Shown piece by piece: positions 17,623 to 25,659 of a DNA stretch of 64,000 nt. The DNA comes from an uncultured Lachnospiraceae bacterium. Lineage in GTDB: Bacteria > Bacillota > Clostridia > Lachnospirales > Lachnospiraceae. Position 1 is the first letter of the stretch. Each line of letters starts with the position of its first letter. The notes under the pieces were generated by a model. It saw only the letters and a list, made by a program, of their open reading frames with translations. It was not told the origin of the DNA and did not search any database. Made by a program: the position numbers and the translations under genes. The stretch lies in assembly GCA_944383265.1 (NCBI GenBank), contig CALWOX010000007.1:62001-126000 (forward strand), read 5' to 3'.

Positions 17623-18171
17623 ATGGATATAGTTGTTATCGGTTACGCGGGGCTTTCGGGAAGCCTCGAGATATACAAGCTTAAAAGAGAGGCTTTAAGA
17701 GCCCGATACTGCAGCAGGTTCTTGAGGCCCTTTGAGGAAGGAAAGCTCGTATTTCCTGACGAAGCTGTTTTGGAAGAGTCCCTTAGGAGGGGCCTTATTT
17801 CTTATATCGAAGCTGCTGATGAAGGCGGAGTTATGGCCGCCTTGTGGCGAGTGCTTGACAAGGCAAAAAAAGGCTGCGAGTACAGCCAAAGAAAAATACC
17901 TGTTCTTCAGCAAACTGTGGAGATATGTGAGTTATACGGCATCAATCCTTACAGGCTGTCATCAAAGGGCTGCTTTGTCTGCCTTTGCAATAACGAAAGG
18001 GAGCTGTCGGCTTATCTTGAAATGTCAGGCTGCGAAGACCTTGTCTCAACATATATCGGAAGAACGGACAGCACAAAGGCGAGAAAGAGGACAGACGGAG
18101 AGGAAACAGCATTTTTGAGAAGGCCCGAGCCCGATGAGCTTTTGAGATTTAAAGATAAGATTAAGCTGTAA
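17623..18171 (+). CDS. AIR-synthase-related protein, C-terminal domain only (HypE-like)
   Basis: A 182-residue protein. MDIVVIGYAGLSGSLEIYKLK, AADEGGVMAALWRVLDKAKKG and VEICELYGINPYRLSSKGCF match the C-terminal half of the AIR synthase/HypE/ThiL fold. The N-terminal ATP-binding half with the metal-binding aspartates is missing, so it is unlikely to be a kinase- or synthase-type enzyme by itself. Full-length relatives have about 330 residues. ATG 17623 has AAAAAGG almost touching it, a poor ribosome site. It is followed by an Lrp regulator and an aminotransferase. Function unknown. Confidence 0.6.
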   Translation: MDIVVIGYAGLSGSLEIYKLKREALRARYCSRFLRPFEEGKLVFPDEAVLEESLRRGLISYIEAADEGGVMAALWRVLDKAKKGCEYSQRKIPVLQQTVEICELYGINPYRLSSKGCFVCLCNNERELSAYLEMSGCEDLVSTYIGRTDSTKARKRTDGEETAFLRRPEPDELLRFKDKIKL

Positions 18172-18245
18172 AATAAAAATATATTGATTTGAACAAAGGC
18201 ATTAACTTTAATTAACAATGGGATAATTACAGGAGGAGAGCGGAT

Positions 18246-18725
18246 ATGAGAGAAAAAATACTCATGCTTATAGAAAGAAACGCCAAGCTTACAGCCAAGG
18301 AGGCGGCAGTGCTTCTCGGTGAGGACGAGGAGAAGGTCGCTGCCGAGATCAAAAAGATGGAGGAGGAGAACATTATCTGCGGATACCATACTATGATCAA
18401 CTGGAACCTGATGCCCGAGGAGAAGGCGGATGCCATTATCGAGGTAAAGGTAGCGCCTCAGAGGGGAGTGGGCTTTGACAGGATAGCCGAAAGGATATGG
18501 CAGTATCCTGAGGTAGAGGGGATATACCTTATGAGCGGTTCCTTTGACTTTGCTATCTTCCTTCAGGGAAAGTCCATGAGAGAGGTGGCAATGTTCGTTG
18601 CTGAAAAGCTCAGCACTCTGGACTCCATACTCAGCACCTCGACCCAGTTTGTCCTTAAAAAATACAAGGATCACGGGGTGGTAATGGCAAAAAATGAAAA
18701 AGATGAAAGGATATCCATATCATGA
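18246..18725 (+). CDS. Lrp/AsnC family transcriptional regulator
   Basis: 159 residues: an N-terminal winged helix (1-60, LTAKEAAVLLGEDEEKVAAEIKKME) and a C-terminal RAM ligand-binding domain (about 70-145: ADAIIEVKVAPQRGVGFDRI, GIYLMSGSFDFAIFLQGKSM). Such proteins sense amino acids and act as octamers. The stop overlaps the aminotransferase start (ATGA at 18722), so both are translated together, and the regulator probably tunes its partner in response to an amino acid. AGGAGGAGAG precedes the start. Confidence 0.92.
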   Translation: MREKILMLIERNAKLTAKEAAVLLGEDEEKVAAEIKKMEEENIICGYHTMINWNLMPEEKADAIIEVKVAPQRGVGFDRIAERIWQYPEVEGIYLMSGSFDFAIFLQGKSMREVAMFVAEKLSTLDSILSTSTQFVLKKYKDHGVVMAKNEKDERISIS

Positions 18726-19882
18726 GAAATCCCCTTTCAAAGACAATAGAGAGCATACCGCCCTCAGGAATAAGAAAATTTTTTGACGTGGTGAATGAGA
18801 TAGAGGGAGCGGTTTCGCTCGGAGTCGGAGAGCCTGATTTTGATACGCCCTGGCATGTCAGAGACGAGGGTATATATTCCCTTGAAAAGGGGCGTACCTT
18901 TTACACTTCAAATTCAGGACTTAAGGAGCTCAGGGAGGAGATATGCCGTTTTGTAAAGAGGAAGTATGACTGTGATTATACTGTCTCCGAGACTCTTGTG
19001 ACAGTGGGCGGCTCTGAGGCCATAGATATAGCCTTCAGAGCCATGCTTGACGCTGGAGACGAGGTGATAATCCCAGAGCCCTGCTATGTATCCTACAAGC
19101 CCTGCGCTGTACTTGCGGGAGGAATCCCTGTTGTAATAGACCTTAAGGAGGAGAACAGGTTCAGGCTCACAAGGGAGGAGCTCCTTTCTGCAATAACAGA
19201 AAGGACAAAGATATTGCTTTTGTCCTTCCCCAACAACCCCACAGGAGCCATAATGGAGAGAGAAGATCTTGAAGCGATAGCGGAGGTCTGCAGGGAAAAA
19301 GACATTTTTGTAGTGTCAGATGAGATATATTCCGAGCTTACCTACGGAAAGGAGCCTCACGTAAGCATAGCGTCACTTCCGGGAATGAAGGAGAGGACTG
19401 TTGTGATAAACGGCTTTTCCAAAGCCTTTGCCATGACAGGCTGGAGGCTGGGATATGCCCTCGGCCCGGAAAATGTCATAAAGCAGATGACAAAGATACA
19501 TCAGTTCGCTATAATGTGTGCTCCCACCACCAGCCAGCTTGCGGCTGTGGAGGCTTTAAAAAACGGTGACGAGGACATAAAGGTCATGAGGGAGTCCTAC
19601 GATCAGAGAAGGAAATACCTCCTGAATGCCTTTGAGGATATGGGTCTTCCATGCTTTGAACCGGAGGGAGCCTTCTACATGTTCCCTTCCATAAAGCGCT
19701 TCAATATGAGCTCTGATGAGTTTGCGGAGAGGCTTCTCAAAGCGGAGAAGCTTGCTGTGGTTCCGGGAACAGCCTTCGGAGACAGCGGAGAAGGATTCTT
19801 GAGGATATCCTATGCATATTCCATAGACAGCCTCAAGGAGGCAATGGGAAGACTTGAGAGATTCATAAACACTCTTTCGTGA
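18722..19882 (+). CDS. Class I/II pyridoxal-phosphate aminotransferase
   Basis: 386 residues of fold type I. Visible landmarks are the cofactor-binding region GGSEAIDIAFRA, NNPTGAIMEREDLE with the conserved Asn, VVSDEIYSELTY with Asp and Tyr, the Schiff-base lysine in INGFSKAFAMTGWRLGY and the carboxylate-binding Arg in FLRISYAYS. Closest by eye are PatA- or AspC-type aminotransferases of Bacillota that act on aromatic or aliphatic amino acids. It overlaps the Lrp gene by four bases and is followed by a terminator. Confidence 0.92.
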   Translation: MRNPLSKTIESIPPSGIRKFFDVVNEIEGAVSLGVGEPDFDTPWHVRDEGIYSLEKGRTFYTSNSGLKELREEICRFVKRKYDCDYTVSETLVTVGGSEAIDIAFRAMLDAGDEVIIPEPCYVSYKPCAVLAGGIPVVIDLKEENRFRLTREELLSAITERTKILLLSFPNNPTGAIMEREDLEAIAEVCREKDIFVVSDEIYSELTYGKEPHVSIASLPGMKERTVVINGFSKAFAMTGWRLGYALGPENVIKQMTKIHQFAIMCAPTTSQLAAVEALKNGDEDIKVMRESYDQRRKYLLNAFEDMGLPCFEPEGAFYMFPSIKRFNMSSDEFAERLLKAEKLAVVPGTAFGDSGEGFLRISYAYSIDSLKEAMGRLERFINTLS

Positions 19883-19934
19883 TATTATGAATTATCCATA
19901 AATTAAAGAATTAAATATCAGTGAAAATAATCAC

Positions 19935-19976
19935 GCCGCGGCGTATCGGAAATTGATACCTTATGCCGCGGCTTTT
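19935..19976 (+). terminator. Terminator after the aminotransferase
   Basis: GCCGCGGC (19935-19942) pairs with GCCGCGGC (19965-19972), with an inner GTATC/GATAC pairing, followed by TTTT. Confidence 0.8.
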
Positions 19977-20052
19977 ATGTACCGAAAAACAGATGTTTCG
20001 GCGTAAAAACTGATATCTCATTAAAAAAACTGATATTTCATTAAATATACGG

Positions 20053-20080
20053 TTGACAATATTTTAAAAAGTGATAATAT
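20053..20080 (+). promoter_or_regulatory. Promoter of the metal-resistance operon
   Basis: Perfect -35 TTGACA (20053-20058), 16-base spacer, TAATAT (20075-20080) with TGA as extended -10. It directly precedes the operator at 20086. Confidence 0.75.
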
Positions 20081-20085
20081 AAACA

Positions 20086-20103
20086 TATGAACAATCATTC
20101 ATA
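20086..20103 (+). promoter_or_regulatory. ArsR/SmtB-type operator
   Basis: TATGAA-CAATCA-TTCATA, a perfect inverted repeat with the TGAACAnnnnTTCA core known for SmtB, CzrA and related metal sensors. It starts 6 bases after the -10 hexamer, so a bound repressor would cover the transcription start. The sensor is encoded two genes downstream at 20457. Confidence 0.75.
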
Positions 20104-20134
20104 CAAAATATGTTTAACCAAGGAGAAGAAAGCT

Positions 20135-20353
20135 ATGAAAAAGAAATTTAATCTTGAGGATCTTGATTGTGCAAACTGTGCGAGAAAGATGGAGGATGCC
20201 ATCAGAAAGATCGATGGGGTAAATGACATCAATATTTCCTTTATGGCACAGAAGCTTACTATCGATGCGGATGACGACAGATTTGACGAGATAATGAAGG
20301 AAGTGGTTAAGGCCTGCAAGAAGGTTGAGCCTGACTGCAACATACTTATGTAA
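20135..20353 (+). CDS. Stand-alone heavy-metal-associated (HMA) domain protein
   Basis: 72 residues, one ferredoxin-like HMA domain. The metal-binding motif is LDCANCARKMED, the form found at the N terminus of CadA/ZntA pumps rather than the GMTCxxC of CopZ. The last residues add another cysteine pair region (CKKVEPDC). ATG 20135 has AAGGAG upstream; an earlier ATG at 20087 lies inside the operator and is unlikely. It is the first gene of the operon with an ArsR sensor and a pump that lacks its own N-terminal HMA domain, so it probably delivers or senses Zn/Cd for that pump. Confidence 0.85.
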   Translation: MKKKFNLEDLDCANCARKMEDAIRKIDGVNDINISFMAQKLTIDADDDRFDEIMKEVVKACKKVEPDCNILM

Positions 20354-20456
20354 TCAACATCAGTCTGTAATCGGAAAATAGTTCGTGATCGGAAAACCGG
20401 CCTTACCCTGAAAAAGGAAGCGGTAAAGAGCCCGGTGACCCGATAAGAGGGGAATT

Positions 20457-20771
20457 ATGAAAAAAGAAAAGATGACGATAATAGATGTGGGAGAAAATGA
20501 ACTTTACGATCTGGCGGAGCTCTTTAAGACCTTTGGTGATTCCACAAGGATAAAGATACTCTATGTGCTTTTTGATTCGGAAAGAAGCGTGGGGGATATA
20601 GCGGAGAAGCTTAATATGACTCAGTCCGCCATATCCCACCAGCTGAAAATACTTAAGCAGGCGAGACTTATAAAATCAAGGCGTGACGGAAAGGCAATGC
20701 TTTACAGCCTTGATGACGACCATGTCAAGACGATAATAGACATGGGAAAGCAGCATATAGAGGAAAGATAA
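20457..20771 (+). CDS. ArsR/SmtB family metal-sensing repressor
   Basis: 104 residues with a winged helix (ELFKTFGDSTRIKILYVLF, LNMTQSAISHQLKILKQARLI). There is no CxC in the alpha-3 helix, but the last helix carries DxH-x10-HxxE (DDHVKTIIDMGKQHIEE), the alpha-5 zinc site of SmtB, CzrA and NmtR. It should release DNA when Zn(II) or a similar ion binds. The target is the inverted repeat at 20086-20103. It lies between the HMA protein and the pump in one operon. Confidence 0.92.
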   Translation: MKKEKMTIIDVGENELYDLAELFKTFGDSTRIKILYVLFDSERSVGDIAEKLNMTQSAISHQLKILKQARLIKSRRDGKAMLYSLDDDHVKTIIDMGKQHIEER

Positions 20772-20794
20772 AGCGGGAAAGTAATCGGGAAAGT

Positions 20795-22714
20795 GTGAAG
20801 AGCATGACGAAGAAGCAAAAGAGAGAGCTTAAAAGAATAATTGTTGCGGCAGTAATATTCTTTGTATTTATGATAGGAGAAAACATTGGGCTTTTTCCTT
20901 TTATGGAGAACAGCCTTATAAGATTTATTATATTTTTGATACCTTACTATATAGTGGGGCGTGATGTTGTCCTCGGAGCCCTCCACGGCATAAAGGAAAG
21001 GGACATATTCGATGAGGAATTCCTCATGACTGTAGCCACCATAGGAGCCTTTGCCGTGGGAGAGTATCCCGAGGCTGCGGCCGTAATGCTGTTTTACTCC
21101 GTAGGTGAGTGGTTCCAGAGCTATGCTGTGGGAAAATCCAGAAGATCCATAAAGGAGCTCATGGATATAGCTCCTGAGTATGCGAACCTTCTCGGGGAGG
21201 ACGGCCTTACGAGGGAGGTGGATCCTTCGGAAGTAAAGGTCGGAGACATAATCATGATAAAGCCCGGAGAGAAGGTCCCTGTAGACGGAGAGGTAATCGA
21301 CGGGAAGAGCATGATGGACACAAAGGCCATAACAGGAGAGTCCGTCCCGAGAAGCACAAAGCCCGGAGACATGATCATAAGCGGCTGCATCAACGGAGAG
21401 GGGCTTTTGAAGGTAAAGGTCTTAAAGAAATATGAGGATTCCACGGTTGCAAAGATACTTGACCTTGTTGAGAACGCTTCATCAAAGAAATCAAGGACAG
21501 AAAAATTCATAACAAGATTTGCGAGGGTCTACACTCCCATAGTGGTGATCGGAGCGGTGATACTTGCCTTTGTGCCTCCTGTATTGATTTATTTTGGTGT
21601 GGCTGAGGGGGTGCTCCCGGAGAGCGCCGCGGCAGGCGGACTCCTTGAGTGGATAAGAAGGGCATGCACCTTCCTTGTAATATCCTGCCCCTGCGCGCTT
21701 GTGATATCGGTGCCCTTAAGCTTTTTCGGAGGCATAGGAGCGGCGTCAAAGGCGGGAGTCCTTGTAAAAGGCTCAAACTATCTTGAAACCCTCGGAGAGC
21801 TTAAGATGCTTGTGAGCGACAAGACGGGCACTCTCACAAAGGGAGAATTCAAGGTAAGCTCCGTAATGCCTGAGGAGAACAGAGACGAAATACTGAGGCT
21901 TGCAGCCTATGGAGAGAGTTTTTCGAATCACCCTATAGCCGGATCCGTAAAATCCGCATACAATAAGCCGGTCGATGAAAAGCTTATAGAGAGCTCCGAA
22001 AATATAAGCGGACACGGAATAAGGGCTGTCGTTTCAGGAAAAGAGATACTTTGCGGAAATGACAAGCTGATGCGGGAAAACAAAATAGAATTTACCCCCT
22101 GCGATAATGCGGGAACCGTAATATATGTGGCTGAGGACGGAAAATTTAAAGGGACGATAATAATATCCGACGCCATTAAGGAAGAGGCAAAAGAAGCGGT
22201 ATCCGCTATGAAGAGCGCAGGTGTAAGAGACATTATAATGCTTACAGGAGACAGAAAGAATGTCGGAGAGTCGGTGGCGGCAGAGCTGGGACTTACAAGA
22301 GCCTATACAGAGCTTTTGCCGGGAGATAAGGTTGGTATAGTTGAGGAGCTTGAAGGAAAGCTCAACGCAAAGGAAAAGCTGGGATTCGTAGGAGACGGAA
22401 TAAATGATGCCCCTGTCCTTGCAAGAGCCGATATAGGTATCGCCATGGGCTCCATGGGCTCTGATGCCGCTATCGAGGCGGCGGATGTGGTAATCATGGA
22501 CGACAATCTCATGAGGATACCTCAGGTAATAAGGATAGCGAGAAAGACTCTTTCCATAGCAAAGCAAAACATCGTATTTGCCATAGGTGTAAAGATAGTA
22601 GTCCTGATACTCGGAGCCTTAGGAATAGCAAATATGTGGGCGGCTGTATTTGCGGACACGGGTGTGAGCTTTATCTGTGTGCTGAATTCCATGAGATCAT
22701 TAAAGTCAAAATAA
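20795..22714 (+). CDS. cadA: P1B-type Zn/Cd/Pb-exporting ATPase (CadA/ZntA-like)
   Basis: 639 residues. Motifs: the transmembrane metal site CPC (Cys298-Pro-Cys300), the phosphorylated Asp342 in DKTGTLTKGEF, ITGESVPRS of the actuator domain, the SFSNHP motif and GDGINDAPVLA. The last helices carry KIVVLILGALGIANMWAAVFADTG with the Lys and Asp of the Zn2+ group. The N terminus goes directly into the first helix, so the usual HMA domain is absent; it is supplied by a separate gene at 20135. The start is GTG 20795 (GGGA upstream) or ATG 20804. Confidence 0.93.
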   Translation: MKSMTKKQKRELKRIIVAAVIFFVFMIGENIGLFPFMENSLIRFIIFLIPYYIVGRDVVLGALHGIKERDIFDEEFLMTVATIGAFAVGEYPEAAAVMLFYSVGEWFQSYAVGKSRRSIKELMDIAPEYANLLGEDGLTREVDPSEVKVGDIIMIKPGEKVPVDGEVIDGKSMMDTKAITGESVPRSTKPGDMIISGCINGEGLLKVKVLKKYEDSTVAKILDLVENASSKKSRTEKFITRFARVYTPIVVIGAVILAFVPPVLIYFGVAEGVLPESAAAGGLLEWIRRACTFLVISCPCALVISVPLSFFGGIGAASKAGVLVKGSNYLETLGELKMLVSDKTGTLTKGEFKVSSVMPEENRDEILRLAAYGESFSNHPIAGSVKSAYNKPVDEKLIESSENISGHGIRAVVSGKEILCGNDKLMRENKIEFTPCDNAGTVIYVAEDGKFKGTIIISDAIKEEAKEAVSAMKSAGVRDIIMLTGDRKNVGESVAAELGLTRAYTELLPGDKVGIVEELEGKLNAKEKLGFVGDGINDAPVLARADIGIAMGSMGSDAAIEAADVVIMDDNLMRIPQVIRIARKTLSIAKQNIVFAIGVKIVVLILGALGIANMWAAVFADTGVSFICVLNSMRSLKSK

Positions 22715-22753
22715 TGTATATATAAGCCGAAGCCGGGATAACGGAGGTACAGG

Positions 22754-23299
22754 ATGCAAACCAAAATATCGGATACAGAAAGGCTTTATCTGAGGAGATT
22801 AAAAGAGGATGACTATGAGGCACTTTGTCTTATGCTTAAGGACGAAGCTGTCATGTACGCCTACGAGCACGCCTTCTCTGATGAGGAAGTCCATGAATGG
22901 CTTGAAAGACAGCTGAAAAGATACAAGGAATACGGCTTTGGACTTTGGGCTGTCATCTTAAAGGAGTCGGAAGAGCTCATAGGGCAGTGCGGGATAACCA
23001 TGCAGGATTGCCCTGCAGACTATGTCAGGGAAGCCGAGAAGCGGATCCCCGAGATAGGATATCTTTTCAGAAAGGAATATTGGCATAAGGGCTATGCCAC
23101 AGAGGCCGCGACAGCCTGCCGAGAGTATGGCTTTAATGTGCTTGGCTTTAGTGAACTCTACTCAATAATCAGAGATAACAATACCGCTTCAATAAAGGTG
23201 GCAGAGAGAAACGGCATGGAAAGGCGGGGGAGCTTTGTAAAGCATTATTATGGCATAGACATGCCTCACATAGTTTTCTCCGTAAAAAGAAAAAAATAA
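22754..23299 (+). CDS. GNAT family N-acetyltransferase (RimJ/RimL-like)
   Basis: 181 residues with the GNAT fold of the Acetyltransf_3 group. It begins TERLYLRRLKEDDYEAL. The acetyl-CoA site is YLFRKEYWHKGYATEAATACREYGF and the end is SIIRDNNTASIKVAERNGM. GGAGGT precedes the start. It acetylates an amino group of a protein, antibiotic or small molecule; the substrate is not predictable. The spacing of 39 bases to the pump gene suggests read-through from the metal operon but no functional link. Confidence 0.88.
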   Translation: MQTKISDTERLYLRRLKEDDYEALCLMLKDEAVMYAYEHAFSDEEVHEWLERQLKRYKEYGFGLWAVILKESEELIGQCGITMQDCPADYVREAEKRIPEIGYLFRKEYWHKGYATEAATACREYGFNVLGFSELYSIIRDNNTASIKVAERNGMERRGSFVKHYYGIDMPHIVFSVKRKK

Positions 23300-23330
23300 G
23301 CTGAATGAACAGAAAAAAGGCAAAATACCG

Positions 23331-23359
23331 GGTCTCCTTAAAGGAGGCCTTGTTTTTTT
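23331..23359 (+). terminator. Terminator after the acetyltransferase
   Basis: GGTCTCC (23331-23337) pairs with GGAGGCC (23343-23349), with a 5-base loop, followed closely by seven T (23353-23359). Confidence 0.85.
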
Positions 23360-23426
23360 GCTTTAAAACCTCTTAAAATAAAGTCGGATACATGCTAATA
23401 TATTGCTTAAAGGAAGGAGCTTTGAT

Positions 23427-23666
23427 ATGGAGAGGATAAAAGGATACTTACTTTCGGAAAAATGCATGAGGCTTGTAAATATAGTATTTCTTTTGGCATT
23501 TGTGGTGTCGAATCCTTTTGTAAGTTTTTTTGCGGGGCTTCTTTGGCTTTTGTTTTTATATTATTCGCTGAAGCGCATTGAATCATTTGCGGTAAAGGCA
23601 GTATACAGTGTGTTCGGACTTATGGCGCTTTTAATGATAATTTTATCGATAATAAGTATTTTTTAA
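23427..23666 (+). CDS. Small membrane protein of unknown function
   Basis: 79 residues with two or three hydrophobic helices (about 18-50 and 57-79) separated by YYSLKRIESFAVKA. ATG 23427 follows AAGGAAGGAG by 8 bases; an in-frame start at 23403 has no ribosome site. No motif gives a function. It stands between a terminator and the dCMP deaminase. Confidence 0.65.
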   Translation: MERIKGYLLSEKCMRLVNIVFLLAFVVSNPFVSFFAGLLWLLFLYYSLKRIESFAVKAVYSVFGLMALLMIILSIISIF

Positions 23667-23722
23667 TATGTAAGCTTTGATTCAAAATATTGTTTCAGAC
23701 GTAATTCTTAAGAGGAGGTTTT

Positions 23723-24211
23723 ATGGAGCGCAGAGATAAAATAAATTATTACCTGGACCTTGCGGAGGTCGTATCAAAGCGAGGTACCTGTCTCAGGAGA
23801 CTTTACGGGGCTGTCATAGTCAAAAATGACGAGGTCATCTCCACGGGCTATGTGGGAGCCCCCAGAGGGAGGAAAAACTGTTCTGACCTTGGCGTGTGTA
23901 TAAGAGAAAAGATGCGTATACCCAGAGGTGAAAGATATGAGCTCTGCAGAAGCGTCCATGCGGAGGCGAATGCAATAATAAGCGCCGAGAGGAACAAGAT
24001 GATAGGCTCCTCTCTCTTTCTTGTAGGTATTGACGCAAGGACGGGAAACTATGTTGAGCATGCCTCAAGCTGCTCAATGTGCAAGCGCATGGTAATAAAC
24101 GCGGGAATAGAAAGGGTCTATGTCAGAGACGACAGGGAAAATTACAGAGTCATAGAGGTCTCCGACTGGATAAAGGATGATGAGTCTCTTGAGGGAGTTA
24201 TGGGATATTAA
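23723..24211 (+). CDS. dCMP deaminase family protein (ComEB-like)
   Basis: 162 residues of the zinc-dependent cytidine/deoxycytidylate deaminase fold. The zinc site is HAEANAIISAE plus CSMCKRMVINAGIERVY. It turns dCMP into dUMP, feeding thymidylate synthesis. RGTCLRRLYGAVIVKNDEVI fits the ComEB/dCMP deaminase group. AGAGGAGG lies just upstream of ATG 23723. Confidence 0.9.
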   Translation: MERRDKINYYLDLAEVVSKRGTCLRRLYGAVIVKNDEVISTGYVGAPRGRKNCSDLGVCIREKMRIPRGERYELCRSVHAEANAIISAERNKMIGSSLFLVGIDARTGNYVEHASSCSMCKRMVINAGIERVYVRDDRENYRVIEVSDWIKDDESLEGVMGY

Positions 24212-24325
24212 ATGCCTGCAGAGCTGCAAAATCAGCTGATCGGCAGAATTATTTCTGCAGTACTTGCGGCATAGGGCATGAAAGTATATAATTACAGGAC
24301 TGACAGAACAGGAGAAAATAATATT

Positions 24326-24778
24326 ATGATAGAATCGGGAATGAAGGCTCCGGAGTTTACCTTACCGGACGAGAATGGAAACGAGATAAGTCTTTCGGAC
24401 TTTTCAGGGAAAAAGGTAGTGCTCTTTTTTTACTCAAAGGATATGACAGCAGGCTGAGCAGCTCAGGCTCAGGGCTATGCTGAGCTGTATCCTCGGTTTG
24501 AGGAAAAAAACGCTGTTGTCATAGGAATCAGCAAGGACACTTCCGCCTCCCACAAAAAATTTAAGGATAAGTACTCTCTTCCCTATATACTTCTTTCGGA
24601 TACGGAAAAGACCGTGCTTTCAGCCTATGATGTTTGGAAGGAAAAGAACATGTACGGCAAGAAGGTCATGGGAGTAGTGCGCTCAAGCTTTATAATTGAT
24701 GAGAACGGAAATATTGAGAAGATTTTCTCAAAGGTAAAGGCAAAGGAAAATCCCCGTGAGACCTTAGAGGCATTATAA
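24326..24778 (+). CDS. Selenocysteine-containing peroxiredoxin (PrxQ/Bcp-like), in-frame TGA read as Sec44
   Basis: ATG 24326 opens a frame with TGA at 24455-24457 and, if read through, TAA at 24776, giving 150 residues. MKAPEFTLPDENGNEISLSDFSGKKVVLFFYSKD and the later SDTEKTVLSAYDVW and SSFIIDENG are typical PrxQ/Bcp. TxxC of the active site (KDxTPGC in relatives) appears here as KDMTAG followed by the TGA, so the peroxidatic residue is selenocysteine. The protein has no cysteine at all, so there is no internal resolving residue; an outside thiol must reduce the selenenic acid. It reduces hydroperoxides. The stop overlaps the yaaA start, so yaaA expression depends on passing the TGA. Confidence 0.88.
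24467..24485 (+). promoter_or_regulatory. Candidate bacterial SECIS hairpin of the peroxiredoxin
   Basis: GCTCAG (24467-24472) pairs with CTGAGC (24480-24485) around the 7-base loop GGCTATG. The loop starts 18 bases after the T of TGA and begins with GG, as expected for SelB binding. GCTCAG is duplicated just upstream (24461), so an alternative 8-pair stem 24459-24466/24480-24487 with a larger loop can also form. Confidence 0.65.
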
Positions 24779-25572
24779 TGAAGATAATAATTTCACCGGC
24801 AAAAAAGATGACAGAGGACGGAGACACGCTGCAATATTCGGAGCTGCCGGTTCTTATAAATAAGACAGAGGAGCTTTTTAAATATCTTTCCGAGAGAAGC
24901 TATGAGGAGCTCAAAAATATTTGGCGCTGCAATGATAAGATTGCAGCGCTCAATTTCGAGAGAATAAAAGACATGGATATACATGGCGGTGTCTTTACTC
25001 CTGCTGTTATAGCCTACGAAGGAATACAATATCAGTACCTTTCACCTAAAACTCTTGAGAAAAATGCTCTTGATTATCTGCAGGAAAGGCTGAGGATACT
25101 CTCGGGCTTTTACGGTGTGCTTAAGCCAATGGACGGAGTTGTCCCCTACAGGCTTGAGATGCAGTCGGAGCTTTGCCCGCCGGTCATGACGGAAGCTGCG
25201 CATTCCGGTGCGGACTGCGGACATGATGAGCACTGCATCCGCAGCCTCTATGAATTTTGGGGAGAGGATATATATAAAGAGGTCTTTTCAGGAGAGGACA
25301 CAGTGATAAATCTTGCCTCAAAGGAGTATTCAAAGGCGGTGGAGCCTTATTTGAGGGACAGGGATAGATTCATTAACTGCTCTTTCTGTGAGCTTAAGGA
25401 CGGAAAGCTCAGGCAGAAGGCCACCATGGCGAAAATGGCAAGGGGAGAGGCCATCAGGTATATGGCTGAAAATAATGTGTGTAAGCCCGAGGGATTGAAG
25501 GAATTTTCAAGGCTCGGCTTTTCCTTTGAGGAAAGCTTTTCCGATGAAAACAGCTATGTGTTTGTGAAATAA
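24778..25572 (+). CDS. yaaA: Peroxide stress protein YaaA (DUF328/UPF0246)
   Basis: 264 residues. The N terminus MKIIISPAKKM and the motifs LSGFYGVLKPMDGVVPYRLEM and NLASKEYSKAV are diagnostic. In E. coli YaaA lowers free iron during hydrogen peroxide stress and binds DNA through a helix-hairpin-helix-like element. A stretch around residues 135-155 (AHSGADCGHDEHC) looks like an insertion relative to the usual protein. Its ATG overlaps the peroxiredoxin stop by one base (TAATG), and the pairing with a peroxidase fits a peroxide-defence operon. Confidence 0.9.
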   Translation: MKIIISPAKKMTEDGDTLQYSELPVLINKTEELFKYLSERSYEELKNIWRCNDKIAALNFERIKDMDIHGGVFTPAVIAYEGIQYQYLSPKTLEKNALDYLQERLRILSGFYGVLKPMDGVVPYRLEMQSELCPPVMTEAAHSGADCGHDEHCIRSLYEFWGEDIYKEVFSGEDTVINLASKEYSKAVEPYLRDRDRFINCSFCELKDGKLRQKATMAKMARGEAIRYMAENNVCKPEGLKEFSRLGFSFEESFSDENSYVFVK

Positions 25573-25659
25573 AAACCGGAAACCGGATGATAAAAAGCAA
25601 AAGCTTAAAAACCTGAAAATCGAGAAGCTTATAAAAACGATAAAGAGGAGGGAAATGAA

